Source: Macrophomina tecta (Eukaryota; Ascomycota; Dothideomycetes; Botryosphaeriales; Botryosphaeriaceae). From it: DNA of 64,000 nt. The notes under the pieces are model-generated. The model was not told the origin of the DNA. It searched no databases and was given only the letters and a program-made list of their open reading frames with translations. Positions 11,259 to 22,752 of this stretch are shown here, in pieces. Both the position numbers and the translations under genes were made by a program. Positions within the stretch are counted from its first letter, which is position 1, and each line of letters opens with the position of its first letter. The DNA lies in contig JAKSGN010000007.1 in assembly GCA_024180945.1 (NCBI GenBank), positions 1,922,001 to 1,986,000 of the forward strand. The letters are read 5' to 3'.

Positions 11259-12500
11259 ATGGTCAACATTCCTCTTTTGCTCTCCGCTTCTGCGGCCAGT
11301 TGCACTGCCGCCAACCTCTTTGTCGCTTCTTACGGCGGCACTCTGACCACTCTCAGCCTTGATGACTCCGATGACGGCTCCTATTCGCTGAACACCGCGT
11401 ACTCGAGCACCAGCTGCGGCGAAAGCCCGTCGTGGCTCACTCTTGACTCGGAGCGTGGCATTCTCTACTGCTTGGACGAGGGTCTCACCAGCCCCAACGG
11501 CACCATCAACTCCCTGCGGGTCGATGAGGATGGTGGCCTCAACCTGGTCAGCTCTCAACAGTCCATATCCGGTCCTGTGAGCAGTGTGCTTTACGGCAGC
11601 CCCAACGCCCGCCACTTGGCCGTGGCTCACTACTCCGGTAGCGCTGTCTCCTACTGGCAAGCAGGCCCGAACGGTTCTCTGGCCCTTGGAGGGAGCCAGA
11701 TCTTCACCCTTGACACACCTGGCGCGGTCCCTGACCGTCAGGACGCACCCCATGAGCATGAGGCCATCCTGGACCCGACTGGGCAGTATGTCATTGTCCC
11801 TGACCTCGGTGCCGATCTGGTGCGCGTTTTCAGCTACGACAGCAGCGGAGCCCTAAGTGAGGAGGAGCCTCTTTCGACCGAGGCTGGCACCGGCCCTCGT
11901 CATGCTGCTTTCTGGACTGGCAAGTCGTATTACGGCAACGCTACCTACTTCTACTTGGTCGGCGAGCTGGACAACAGCTTGACGACCTACTCCGTTACCT
12001 ACCCTCCCGCGGGTGGTCTTTCATTTACCGAGGTCCACAAGGAGAGCACATTTGGCGATGCTCCGGAACCGGAGGGAGCCGCTGCTGCTGAGATTGAGAT
12101 TTCGGTAAGATTGGGACTTCTGAGGAAGCGATTCGCATGGACGCAATGCTAAGAGAACATATAGCCCGACAACAGATTCGTGATCGTGTCGAACCGCAAC
12201 GATTCCTCTTTCGAGATTTCCAGCACTTACAACGGCACCAAGCAGTACTCCGACTCTCTGGCTACCTTCTCCATCCAGCCTAACGGCAGCCTCGCTTTCG
12301 AGCACCTGGCACCTGCTGGCGGTTCTTTCCCTCGTCATTTCTCTCTCAACGGTGACGGCGACTTGATCGCGGTTGCATTGCAGTATGACAGCAAGCTGGT
12401 TGTCAAGAAGCGCGACGTTCAAACCGGCGTCATTGGCGACGAGGTTGCCAGCATCTCTATTCCGGGTAACCTGACCTGCGTCGTCTGGGACGAGTGCTAG
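11259..12500 (+). CDS. Secreted lactonase-type beta-propeller protein (6-phosphogluconolactonase/muconate cyclase-like family)
   Basis: Two exons, 11259-12104 and 12165-12500, joined across a GTAAGA..ATAG intron of 60 bp in phase 0; 393 residues. Residues 1-18 form a signal peptide. The rest repeats a seven-bladed propeller pattern with motifs of the lactonase family (YvrE/PGL, carboxy-cis,cis-muconate cyclase): SPSWLTLDSERGILYCLDEG, HEHEAILDPTGQYVIVPDLGADLVRVF, GTGPRHAAFW and SPDNRFVIVSNRNDSSF. Several NxT/NxS sites fit secretion. Cytosolic relatives hydrolyse lactones; the substrate of secreted fungal members is mostly unknown, so the reaction is left open. The intron sits exactly inside the SPDNRFV blade motif. 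Confidence 0.85.
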
Positions 12501-12962
12501 ATGGTTGTTAGCTGTTCGTGGTTTCATGTTGTGCATATGCTGAGATAGACATATCGGAGGATTCCGAGTGGAGCCCAACATGCCAAGTGTAGGCTCTGAC
12601 CAAATTTAAGTATTTTCAGTTCAACGTGAAGCCGAGTGGTCTGTCGGCTAGCCTTGGGACCGGAAGTTCTTGTGGTTGCATTGGCAAGGGCCTACAGGGC
12701 GGTTGATGAAAATAAAATTAAAAATTCAACAGATTGCCCAACAGCAATTTTGAAGCGGTTAGCCGTCCAGACGGTGTGATCATTCATTAAAGGTCCAGAA
12801 ATCAGAGCGGCAACGTTAGTGGAGGCGTGCTGGACAGGAGCACCCTGCTGGATGCGTGCACACACGTCTTGGCGCATGAGCGTGGGGCGCGTCATCAGCC
12901 TTCCACCTCTCTCGACCTAGCTAGTTCCCTAATCCAGGATTGCATTCCTCTCCTCGTTCTCT
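12501..12962. other. Intergenic, tandem gene spacing
   Basis: 3' region of the lactonase gene and promoter of the HAD hydrolase gene. No gene, repeat or clear element seen. Confidence 0.5.
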
Positions 12963-14528
12963 TTGCACACCATGCAAGCGTGCGCCCCGCCTTCTTTGTT
13001 CGCAAGATGCTTCCGCAGCTCGATACCCGGCGCCTCCTCCGGCTGGGTCGCATCCCATCTCGTTGCGCGAAGAACTGAACAGTTCCGCCGCCTCCAAACA
13101 GCCTCCCAGCCATCGCGGATACCTGACTTTGCATTCGCTTTCGAGTACGTCATACACCTGCAACACAACAACGGATGCGGCAAGAAATGCGCCTTCCGGG
13201 AAGCTAGATGGGAAGCTTCAGGCGCGCAGGAACGACAGCCCGTCAGCGTCCTGAGCCCCGGAGCTGCCCCGCTTCTCCGGCCGACACCTTGACATCCCGC
13301 AGATTCCGATCAACCTGACCTCTGGGGGGAATCAAAGTTGGCTGATAGGCTATAGCATCGATGGCGTTCTACTCCGCAGTGCCGACCCTCTGCCCCGCGC
13401 CCACAAAGCGCTCTCCTACCTCCAGAGCGAACGCATTCCCTTCATCCTCCTCACCAATGGCGGCGGCAAGCACGAATCCGACCGCGTGGCCGAGCTGAGC
13501 GACAAATTCGAGATCCCGCTCGATACCTCCATGTTCGTTCAGAGCCACACGCCGTTCGCCGGCATGGACCACTACAAGGACAAGACGGTGCTGGTCTGCG
13601 GTGGAGACGGCGGGAAGTGCAGGGACGTGGCTGAGAAGTGTGTTACGCCCACTCCGTCACCGTATCGATACATGGATTATGGGAATGACCGAATACAGGT
13701 ACGGCTATAAGACGGTCGTCACGCCCGGCGACATTTATGCCGCATACCCGGAGATCTGGCCTTTCTCCAAGAATTTCCTGGATTACTACAAGTCCTTCGC
13801 TCGCCCGCTGCCGCGCCCCATTGATGCTGCAAACCCCGATGCTTCGCTGAAGATCGATGCTGTTTTCGTCTACAATGACCCGCGTGATTGGGGGCTCGAT
13901 GCCGCTGTTATCCTCGATGTGCTACTCTCCCGCGAGGGTATTATGGGCACGTTATCCTCGAAAAATGGCGACAGGAGCTTGCCGAACAGAGGATACTTAC
14001 AGGATGGTCAGCCGCCGCTGTATTACAGCAACCCAGACTTGTGGTGGGCGGCTAAGTATCACTTGTCGCGTCTTGGTCAAGGTGGTTTCAGGGAAGCGCT
14101 AGAAGGCATCTGGGCTGCGGTGACAGGAGGCGAAAGAAATGGCGTCGAGCTGAAGAAGGAGGTCATCGGAAAGCCTTTCCGAATGACGTATCAATTCGCA
14201 GAGGAGCGGTTGAATAGGCATCGTGAGGATCTGTTTGGCAAGAACAAGTTGGATCCTTTGAAGAGGGTTTACATGGTTGGGGATAACCCAGGTCTGGTGT
14301 TTGCAGTCCTAAGCTCGCGTTCTGTTGCTGACTAGTTGAGTAGAATCCGATATCCGTGGCGCGAACACCTACGACAGCCCGGCCGGCACCGATTGGAAAT
14401 CAGTCCTTGTCAAGACAGGCGTCTACCAGGAAGGATCGGAGCCGAGCTGGAAGCCTAGGACCATTGTCAGCGACGTCTACGACGCGGTGAGATATGCTGT
14501 AGAAGATTCTAAGTGGGAGAAGCCGTAA
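12963..14528 (+). CDS. HAD-superfamily class IIA hydrolase, CECR5/HDHD5-like (mitochondrial)
   Basis: Four exons: 12963-13144, 13356-13637, 13699-14291 and 14344-14528 (413 residues); all junctions keep frame. The first 55 residues are rich in Arg, Ser and Ala without acidic residues, a mitochondrial targeting sequence. Intron 1 interrupts the codon for the nucleophile Asp of the HAD motif I, giving D-I-D-G-V at residues 61-65. Motif II is LLTNGGGKHES. The cap domain contains VFVYNDPRDWGLD. Motif IV is MVGDNPESDIRGA, split by intron 3. These match the eukaryotic family of human HDHD5/CECR5 and yeast YKR070W, mitochondrial phosphatase-like proteins of unknown substrate. Start chosen at the first ATG preceding the presequence. 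Confidence 0.88.
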
Positions 14529-14862
14529 ATACATTATTGAGAAGAAGCGGTTGTGCAAAAACCTCCTCGTCCGCGGTCTTACTCGAAAATTTTATCACTT
14601 CTGAGGAAACTCCACAAGCCAAAGGAAGGGAGAGTCCAAACTACTGGTGCATACGTCTCTGGCGTCATTCCGCTTGGACCCTGGATCATCTGCGGCTGGA
14701 CCCCGCAGCTCCCCCACTTTCCACCAAAGGACTCGATGACTCGTTCACATGGGATTTCTCCTCTCACACACCACTTCTTCTGTCAATTGAGCCCGAATTG
14801 TGTCCAATTACTCTACCTTTCTTGTACAGTTCTTCCCTTTCCCGCGCCAAGGCTCTGCAGAG
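14529..14862. other. Intergenic
   Basis: Short spacer between two genes on the same strand; no element recognised. Confidence 0.5.
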
Positions 14863-16248
14863 ATGTCTAAAATCAGCAAACTAATCACCACCCACCGCCC
14901 GGACCTGGGCCCGTACGAAGCCCTCTACAAACACCTCCACGCCCACCCGGAACTCTCCTTCCAGGAACGGGAAACGGCCGCGACCATGAAAACACAGCTC
15001 GAGACTATCTTCGCCCGCTTCCCGGCCCTCAAAACCTTCATCCACACCGACATCGGGTCGCATGGCCTTGCCGCCGTCCTGCGCAACCAGCGAGACACAC
15101 CCGTCGTCCTGCTGCGCGCCGACATGGACGCCCTGCCCGTCGCGGAGCTGACAGGCCTGTCCTACGCCAGCACGAAGACCATGACGGCGCTAGACGGCAA
15201 AGTCAAGCCGACCATGCACGCGTGCGGCCACGACATGCACATGAGCGCGCTGCTGGCGGCGGCCGAGACGCTGTGCCGCGCGAGCGACGAGTGGAGCGGC
15301 ACGATCGTGTTCTGCTTCCAGCCGGCCGAGGAGCTGGGCAAGGGCGCGCAGGCCATGGTCGAGGGCGGCTTGTACGATCGCGTGCCCGTGCCGGACGTGG
15401 TCATCGGCGGGCACGTCATGTTCCATAAGGCGGGCACGATTGGGACAAGAAGAGGGTTGGTCGCGTCGGCGGCGGATTCGTACAAGTATGGCCATCACAT
15501 TCCCTTGTCTTTCCCCTTCCTTCTTTCAATCTCCCCGTCTTGAGATTTGGATTTTGATACCAGGCTGACAAGTGCCCACAGCCTCACCATCCACGGCCGC
15601 TCCGGCCACGCCTCGCAGCCGCACCGCACGTGCGACCCCATCGTCACGGCGGCGCACACCATCACGCGCCTGCAAGCCATCACCGCGCGCGAAGTCGACC
15701 CGCAGGACGCGGCCGTCGTGTCGGTTGGCTACGTGCACGCCGGCGACGCCGTCAACATCATCCCCGCCTCCGCCGACCTCGGCATTGACGTCCGCACTTT
15801 CTCGCAGGACACCCGTACCCGCGTCCTCGACGCCGTCCGCCGCGTCGTCGATGCCGAGAGTCTCGCCGCCGGTGCCCCGAAGCCCCCGCTGCTTGTCGAG
15901 ACAAGGACTTTCCCGTTCTTGGTCAACGATGAGCAGGCGACGAGGAAGGTGGAGGAGGTATATAGCGCGCATTTTGGGGATGCTTATAATAAAGAAGCGC
16001 AGCGGTTGGGTGGCAGTGAGGACTGTGGCGTCTTGGCGACGAGTGTAGGGAGACCGAGTGTGTTTTTTACGTATGGCGGGACGGATCCGGAGGTGTGGGA
16101 GAAGGCGGAGAGGGAGGGTGGCGAGGAGAGGGTCAGGGAGGTCGTGCCCATTAATCATTCCGGGTACTTTGCCCCGATTATTGGGGCGTTGAGGTTTGGC
16201 GTTGAGGGGTATGTGGGTGGTGCTTTGGCGTTTTTGGTGAAAGAGTGA
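14863..16248 (+). CDS. M20D-family amidohydrolase/metallopeptidase
   Basis: Exons 14863-15485 and 15582-16248 (intron GTATGG..CACAG, phase 2), 429 residues. Metal-site motifs of the M20D amidohydrolases (hippurate hydrolase, IAA-amino acid hydrolase type) are intact: RADMDALP, then HACGHDMH (C121, H123), QPAEELGKG (E156-E157), IGGHV (H184), the lid-domain HGRSGHASQP motif and a C-terminal NHSGYFAP histidine. The family hydrolyses N-acylated amino acids with a di-metal centre; the Cys in HACGHDMH is the bridging ligand of this subfamily. No targeting signal is evident at this start, suggesting cytosol. An in-frame ATG lies 21 codons upstream (14800), but the MSKISKL start fits the domain boundary better. 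Exact substrate cannot be read from sequence. Confidence 0.9.
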
Positions 16249-17158
16249 GAGTGAGAGTGCTATCGGTAGGGAGGCGTGATGGGGGTATGATTAATGAAGG
16301 GGGATGGATCTGATGAGGCTCACATCCACATTTGGCAAGACATATGGTATCACGGTAATCTCGTGGGTTCATATGATGGCGCTGAAACGTAAGATATGTG
16401 GGAATTGGGATTTGTGTCTCCCATTATATTTCATTTTGTACATTTACCAGGTTCTTCTTGCCTTCGCTCCGTCCTTATCCCCCACCCAGAGCAGCGTTCA
16501 GCATCAGCCAACCGACCATTATATTCAAACATGAGGTAGAGGACAAGAAATAGAGAAAGGGCGCATCCTCTTATCGTACAGTGAAGCGGGCAGGTGAATC
16601 ATCCTAGCTCAAGGGATCTAATTTCTCGCAGATTCCATCCGCATTGCTACATTCAGTGTCGGACGTACATCGTCTCAATTTACCTTTCGAAGGAAACCTA
16701 CATGACGACGCAGCGGCCTTTGTTGTTAGGAGCGAATTCGCTGAAGAATGTGGAGTTGCCCATTGCGGACAATGTGTCGTAGTGGTATCGAAAGAGTGTT
16801 GTGTGACTGTGCGTCTAGGTATTTGTTCAAGCTAACGAACGTGGTTGTGAACGTGGTGAAGAAGCAAGGCCGATTAACCTGTTCATGGTGCTGCGTTCTA
16901 TAGGTAATTTGGCTTGAGCGCCAATAGGGCCTGAGCGGGGCAAGTGATGCGATGCAATGGTGACGTGCCTGCTTTCTGATATGCTTGTCTGGCTGCAGTA
17001 ATGAAAGACGGGAGCGTCCATTGAAGTGCGTTTTGGGATACTTGGCATGTTGTTCCCCCTTGACTGGGGTAGCGAACAACGACTATCAGGGAGCATGGGC
17101 ACCGAAATGGGCAAAGGGAGGTATGGCCTGAACACATATCTTTGCTTTGAAATTATAT
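16249..17158. other. Convergent intergenic region
   Basis: 0.9 kb between the stops of two convergent genes. Contains only short open frames and AT-rich stretches (for example 16420-16450) that probably belong to 3' untranslated regions. No gene seen. Confidence 0.5.
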
Positions 17159-18817
17159 CTACTTTCTTTTTCCGCCGCCTTCTCCTATTGAGTACCCGAT
17201 TGCGTCATCCTTCCCGACCAGGGTCACGTCCTCCTCAAACTCCCTCTGCACGATATTCTGCTTGCCGTTGACTAGACACATAATCAAGTAGTTCATCACA
17301 CATCGCACGCCGACCTCTTCACCCCGCCTGACGATGTAACCGTTGATGTAATCCACCTCTGTCTGTAACCCCCGTCGCGTGTCTGCTAGCATGCTGCTTA
17401 TGTTCTGCGCCGTCTTATCCGCCACGGATACAGACAGTGTCTCCAGCCGGGACGTAGCAAATCGAGTGTCCAGGTTCGGAACCCCTCGCAGCTCAGGCAG
17501 CGACCGGATAACCACACTAATCTCAGACAGGAGCAAGCGCATTGATCGCGTTAGGTGGTAGTTGTACAACAAGGCTCCGTTACGCACATCGAGTAGTGCC
17601 GTCATCGGGTTGATCAGGCAATTGATGGCTAGCTTTTCGAGTTGGGCACAGAGTAGGTCTGCGGGAGATAGGCCGATGGCACAGAGGGCAGGACTACGGG
17701 TCAGGGTCCGAAGCAAGTATCTTGATGACGGGGCCCATACGCTTTTCGATGAATCACTACGCTCATTGCTTGATCTAGCAGCTGAGGTATCGGCATCAGG
17801 AGTTGCCTCTATTGGACTGCGTGGTAGAATCCCCAGCTGAATGGTCCCAACACCGGCATGGGTAGCTGAAAAGGGAGATGAAGAGTGTACACCGTGACTG
17901 ATAATGCCCTGCATGTAGTTCGGTCTTGTCGCCTCGTCAGGGAACAGGTCTTTATTGACTTCATCAATGACACCCATTCCATTCTGCAAGAAGCATATTG
18001 TCGAAGTTGGCGACAGTCTGTGCTTCACGGCCGAGATGGCCGAGACGGTTGAGGGCGCTTTGGTAGTGACGATGAGATGATGGATCGGCTCGGTTACCTC
18101 GGTGCCTAAGCCACGGGGAGCTGTACTCCCGTCAGGAGTAGTCCCTCGCTTGCGCTTCAATTCAGGGTCGAATGTCCGTGCCGGGTCTTCTTTAAACTCG
18201 ATTTCCTTGCTGTGTTCGCGGCGGTTGGGCATGGCCAACTCTGCGTCAAACCCGCTTCTGGTGTCTGCTATTCCAGCAGTACTCAACTGGATCTGCCCCC
18301 CAGACTTCTTCCATTCCTCCATCAACGAGGGTTTATGGAATAGGAGCGTAATTGGAGGAGGATTGGGTATAGAGCTGAGAGAATGCGCGACCAATTTACC
18401 CACACTGCCAGTGCCCAGAATATGAATACGGCGAGGAACACCGAGATTCGGGTCTCGATCATCTTGTGGGTGGTATTCAGATGAAGGAGGCGTGGATTGG
18501 CGGAGAGGTCGAACATGAGGAACCATGGCGGGGGCTAAAGTCGCGGTGCGAGAAAGGACGATTGATGGCAAAGGGTTCCGCCGCGAATATGGAAAAGGTG
18601 CACGACCGCTCGGACGGTTTGTTGAGTACTGAAGAGAGCCAGGAGGATGACGGACAGAAGGAGACGGGATGGCCACCCGGCCGGCTTGTGTGCTACCTGC
18701 TGTGCATGCTGTAGCGCGGCGTAGTATTGTCGGCTGCAGCCGCGGCAGCGGATATGTATGCGCGAAGCGAGACAGGTTGAAGACTGGGGTTGCACGAGGC
18801 AAATAAAAAATTGGCAA
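17159..18817 (-). CDS. 2-dehydropantoate 2-reductase (ketopantoate reductase, PanE/Pan5-like)
   Basis: Single exon, 552 residues. The Rossmann fingerprint RRIHILGTGSVGKLVAHSL (GxGxxG at 135-140) is followed by the ApbA/PanE core: LIVTTKAPSTVSAI, FLQNGMGVIDEV and ISHGVH. The C-terminal helical domain includes KLAINCLINPMTALLDVRNG, which holds the catalytic Lys and conserved Asn of the family. The enzyme reduces ketopantoate to pantoate with NADPH in pantothenate/CoA synthesis. The first 97 residues are Arg/Ser/Pro-rich and precede a second in-frame Met at residue 98; they may be a mitochondrial presequence or an over-extended start. Two inserts with low complexity (about 200-240 and 340-370) are typical of fungal members. 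Head-to-head with LRP1 across 225 bp. Confidence 0.85.
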   Translation of the reverse strand: MPIFYLPRATPVFNLSRFAHTYPLPRLQPTILRRATACTAGSTQAGRVAIPSPSVRHPPGSLQYSTNRPSGRAPFPYSRRNPLPSIVLSRTATLAPAMVPHVRPLRQSTPPSSEYHPQDDRDPNLGVPRRIHILGTGSVGKLVAHSLSSIPNPPPITLLFHKPSLMEEWKKSGGQIQLSTAGIADTRSGFDAELAMPNRREHSKEIEFKEDPARTFDPELKRKRGTTPDGSTAPRGLGTEVTEPIHHLIVTTKAPSTVSAISAVKHRLSPTSTICFLQNGMGVIDEVNKDLFPDEATRPNYMQGIISHGVHSSSPFSATHAGVGTIQLGILPRSPIEATPDADTSAARSSNERSDSSKSVWAPSSRYLLRTLTRSPALCAIGLSPADLLCAQLEKLAINCLINPMTALLDVRNGALLYNYHLTRSMRLLLSEISVVIRSLPELRGVPNLDTRFATSRLETLSVSVADKTAQNISSMLADTRRGLQTEVDYINGYIVRRGEEVGVRCVMNYLIMCLVNGKQNIVQREFEEDVTLVGKDDAIGYSIGEGGGKRK

Positions 18818-19042
18818 CTATGTACACGGCGATGACATGGGCGACAGGGCCACTGGAGAAGCGGGCGGCAATGGCTGAATTGAGAGTGAGATGGGCTTAA
18901 GCTTAGCTCCGGCGCATGTCGTCAACGAAAAGATGAGGGCCGCCGGCTCACCGCCTTCGCCACATCATTTATCCGGCCCCGGCGCATTTCTCAGGCAAGA
19001 TGTAGAGCGCGTCTCAAACTTTCTGCAACGCCGCAGATCACC
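18818..19042. promoter_or_regulatory. Divergent promoter between ketopantoate reductase and LRP1
   Basis: 225 bp between two start codons on opposite strands, so it must hold both promoters and leaders. No TATA box was seen. Confidence 0.5.
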
Positions 19043-19952
19043 ATGGACACCGTCGATCTGCAGCCGCAGGTTGAGGCTCTGGCCGATAACATCGATGACC
19101 TGGAAGAAGCTCTGGGTCCGCTTCTCCGGACTGCCCTCTCTTCTCATGCAAGCAAACTCCCGCTGCTGGACAAAGCGAAGCTCTATACCCTGGTCACCTA
19201 TGCCATTGAGTCCATTATCTTTTGTAAGCTGTACGCCTCTTGAGACTACACCACGAATTCTAAGACCGTTTCCAGCATACCTGAGCCTCAATGGTGTCAA
19301 AGCCAAGGAACACGCCGTCTTCACCGAGCTGACCCGCGTCCGCCAATACTTCCAGAAGATTAAGCAGGTCGAAGAAGCCCCCATCAAGCCGAATCAGTCC
19401 CTCGACAAAGCCGCTGCGAACAGGTTCATCAGGGCTGGTCTCGCAGGCAACGAACAGTATGACAAGGAACGCGCTCTGCGCCAAGCTAAGGAGCGCGCCA
19501 TGGCTTCGCTGAAACTCGAACAACTGAACAAGAAGAGGAAGGCAGAGGATGCTGAAGAAAGCAAGGAGTCGACCAGTTCCTCGAGCTCCGAGCCCGAGGA
19601 GGAGCAAGAAGTGGAAGAGCCCAAGTCAAGGAAGAGCAAGCGCGCAAAGGCCGCGGACATGTGGGAGGGCGATACTTCAGGCAAGAAGGACAGGAAGAAG
19701 GGGAAAAAAGGAAAGAAGCAGGATTCTGGCGAGGAGAAGACTGAGGAGGTCATGGCAGAAGGGGAGGAAGCAGAGGCTGAGGAGGGCGAGGAGGCTGGAG
19801 AGACCAGCGGCACCCGCAAACAAAAATCCAGCCATGTCCCCCTTGGCCACAAGGCGGCATTCCAGGCATTGTTGCAGGGTCCGATACCCAAGAGAGAAGA
19901 GCCCAAGGCAAACAAAAAGAAAGGCAAGGGAAAGAGGAAGTCCAAGGCCTGA
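19043..19952 (+). CDS. LRP1: Nuclear exosome cofactor LRP1/Rrp47 (C1D family)
   Basis: Exons 19043-19223 and 19276-19952 (GTAAGC..CCAG, phase 1), 285 residues. Residues 1-95 show the Sas10/Utp3/C1D helical domain: a leading heptad segment, LYTLVTYAIESIIFSYLSLNG across the intron, then HAVFTELTRVRQYFQKIKQVE, the most conserved block of C1D/Rrp47. A FIRAGLAGNEQYD segment follows. The C-terminal half is an acidic/basic low-complexity tail ending in Lys-rich KKKGKGKRKSKA, which in yeast Lrp1 binds RNA. The protein stabilises the exonuclease Rrp6 and helps process snoRNA and 5.8S rRNA 3' ends in the nucleus. Confidence 0.88.
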
Positions 19953-20445
19953 GAGACAATTTGTCACTTTTTGCATGGCTAGGGCGCATTGGCGTTAGGG
20001 GTCTGGAAAAAGCACTATATACCAGTAGTTTTCCGCTGTGAGCTTATGTTGCCAGAGCATCATAAGGCGTACCAATGAATTTCTTAACGATGAAAGAACC
20101 CAAAGCTATTATTGCAAATGTTTATCGAGAGCTGGAGCTGTCGTCCGCATTTAAGTTCGAGAATATTTTGAAGATATGCATTCGGGCGATAGTTTCCTTG
20201 GCCCGTATGCTCTTTTATCTCCTATAAAACGTATTGCTAGTGATTTTACACGGGTTCGTCCGCAGTCTGTCCAAGCTATTCTGTACTTAACGCCATCGGC
20301 ATAAACGAGAGATCAAGCAAAGTTGAGCTGTTTTTTGATATGCTCTGCAGAAGAGACGGCTGGTTTCAGCGGCGTCGGTTATTTTTTTTTTTTTTTTTGG
20401 CTGCTCGGCAACTGCAGATTTTCCCCTCAATGTATCCATGCAACA
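19953..20445. other. Convergent intergenic region with T17 run
   Basis: 3' flanks of LRP1 and the coiled-coil gene. A run of 17 T at 20382-20398 lies just beyond the minus-strand stop. No gene seen. Confidence 0.5.
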
Positions 20446-21084
20446 TCAACCATCCGATCTCTCCGAGCTATCGCAGTCTTCAACCCCCACTCTCTCTTGC
20501 AAGTAGCGCTTCATGACGCACCTCATCACGTATTCCCACGATAGGCCTTGCGGCAAGCTCGGCTGCAGTTTGTCCTTAACCTTCTGCAGGATTGCTTGGT
20601 TCCTACCCATAAATGCCTTCCACTGCACCTCCCTACCTTCTGCCCCTAAACAAACCGGAGGCGACACGACGACGAGGTCCATGAGCAGAGAGCAGGTATG
20701 ATGAAGCGCGAAGAGGTCGGTCTGCAGGTTCTTCATCGCTTCCAGATTATCCCGGAGCTTCTCGTTGTCTTTGGCGAGGCCGTTCTTCTCCTTGATGAGG
20801 TCTTGCTTCTCCAATTCCAGTTTTCTGTTGTTTCTGGCTTGCTCCTTGACCTTCAGTTGCAAATGCCTGACGTTGTTCATCTGCATCAACCGCTGCCTTG
20901 AGCGACCGGCCCAGACTGGTTCGTTCTGTCGAATGAAGGAAAGAAGGTCATCGGTATCGACAGCAGCCTTGAATCCGGGCTCGTCAGTGAATTGAACATC
21001 TCACAAATGGAGCAGAGCTTTCCGTACATTTACGTGCTCCTTGTTGTCGCTGTTCGTCTCACCTGCGCCTTCTGTGCTCGCCAT
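20446..21084 (-). CDS. Small coiled-coil protein of unknown function
   Basis: Exon 1 is only 22 nt (21063-21084, MASTEGA plus one base). A 63-bp intron (GTGAGA..GTGAG) joins it to exon 20446-20999, giving 191 residues. Residues 15-45 form an acidic N-terminal segment with FIRQNEPVWAGRSRQRLMQMN. Residues 45-100 are a strong coiled coil (KVKEQARNNRKLELEKQDLIKEK begins it). A Cys/Leu/Val-rich hydrophobic helix (around LHHTCSLLMDLVVV) and a C-terminal helical part follow. No known domain recognised. The short first exon is accepted because the main frame has a stop immediately before the acceptor and no upstream ATG. Confidence 0.6.
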
Positions 21085-22071
21085 GTGCGCTTACGTTTTT
21101 CTCTATGTCCTTTCTGTAGCTAAAGTGATACCGTGGCTGGCGGTGAGCTTATGATGCGTTCAACGCTACCTCATTTGTTCATGGTCCCAAGGATTCCAAT
21201 CGGACAGGATGAGGTATGGAAAGTGCTTGCCGTCTTGTGGTGAGGTCCACGGCTTTGTGAAGTTTCGATAACAGTTCAACTTGGGCTCTTGCAGAAACGA
21301 TTTTGCGGCTCTCTGATGCTTGCGGAGGAAGGATGGTGAGGCGGACGTGTCATAGAGCGTCAAGCCCTTTATATTTCGAGGCTCGAAACCTTGCAGAAGC
21401 ACATGCACTCGATCAGGAAGGTACTGGGATAGTGGGTGAGACAACCTCATCAGGTACTCACAGTCTGGGACTGGGGAAGCCAAAGTAGCTCAACAACTCA
21501 AACTGACCAGTCGAAGTGAAGCTTGTAGTGCGAGATTAGACGATAACCCCGTCATTTCCGCGGTAGTTAGTGATCGGAAAGAATCTTGTCAGTACCTGGA
21601 AGCCACAGCAAAACAATTAGAGGCATCAGAGGAAAAAAGCGACCGCTAGTGGTTCCAGAGAGCTAACCCTGAAGTCGTCACCGACAGAGATTAGCGAAAG
21701 TCAAATGCTCCTACAAGTCTCCTCAGACAGGCCGCCATCCGAAATGAGCCACAATCATGATGTTATCCAAACCCAGGACTAAGCCGAATTTTCCAGATAC
21801 ATAGAGTCGTATACCGTTCTCCTCTCCCATTCTGATCCGTCATCACCTGAGAACCAACCTTGGCCTTCCCTTCCCGGCCTGCTATACACCCTGCTTGACC
21901 CTCTGTCTCTCTCTCAAATTCATCAGGGCCGCTCCAGTCAACTTCACTTACTCCCTCCACTCGTTCTTTCCTCTCCGACTCCGCGTCACACGCAGGCAAG
22001 CGCGCAAATCGGTGAAGGAACTCTTCGAAGGGGTTGTAAAGTAAAGAAACCGCTGTAAGCCATCATGCGCT
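21085..22071. other. Intergenic with one uncertain minus-strand exon
   Basis: A 105-codon open frame at 21166-21483 (minus) ends in DGKHFPYLILSDWNPWDHEQ and looks moderately coding-like. I found no start codon or convincing upstream exon. The remainder shows nothing recognisable. Confidence 0.35.
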
Positions 22072-22740
22072 TCAGGTCCGCCTGTTGATCTTCCTCGTGG
22101 CGGAGAGGGCCGGCGAATAAACCTGAATGTTGTGGATCTGGCGCTCAAGGGAATGAACGACGAGGATGTTGGCCTCGATGTAGTTGGTGAGATACGCGCG
22201 CTCAGCCTTGGTCGGAGGAGGGTAAGGGGGACGGTCGTAGTCTGCGGAGGATGGGTTCGATTATGTTGCTCTCCGAACACTTACAAGAAAGGAATCTCTG
22301 CTGCTTGAGTTCTTGTGCTTTTAGTAGTAGTGCTGCTGCTGCCCTCTTTGCGATTCTTAAGGGCGCAAGGCTGGAGGGTGGCTTTGGCTTCGGTGAGATA
22401 TCGCCGGTGTCGAAGTAAGAAACCCTTTCTCGTAACAGTATCCACTTATTATCATCTCAGTCTCTGGGGTAGCTACGCTTTAATAGCGTAGTGGGGGATG
22501 CGTAGCGATGTCAGTCAGCCCGTTGAAGCGACACCAGCGTGTCATCTCTGAAGAAGACTTACTATCGAAATAACCCGGTAGTTTGAGAAGAATTTTACGG
22601 AAGATGGTATATGTTGCCTGTCTGCTCTTTTCGTGGCCCTGTATTCATCCCACCGAGATTGTGCGAGCGGCGCGTGCGGAATAGATTCGAGCAGATACAC
22701 AACGCAGACGGCCTGAGGGCGTCGTGTAGTTTTTGAAGAC
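22072..22740 (-). CDS. Probable small multi-exon protein, unknown function
   Basis: Three exons join cleanly on the minus strand: one ending at 22563 (donor GTAAGT), 22285-22455 (donor GTAAGT, acceptor TGAG) and 22072-22241 (acceptor GCAG). Phases agree (1 and 1), and the joined frame has no stop. The joined peptide reads like a real protein: TYTIFRKILLKLPGYFD, KWILLRERVSYFDTGDISP, then KAERAYLTNYIEANILVVHS to a C-terminal TRKINRRT. The start is not certain; an exon beginning MSLSPGKSS near 22752 could be joined by a weak donor to an acceptor at 22638. Basic, about 150 residues; no family recognised. Confidence 0.45.
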
Positions 22741-22752
22741 TTTCCGGGGCTC

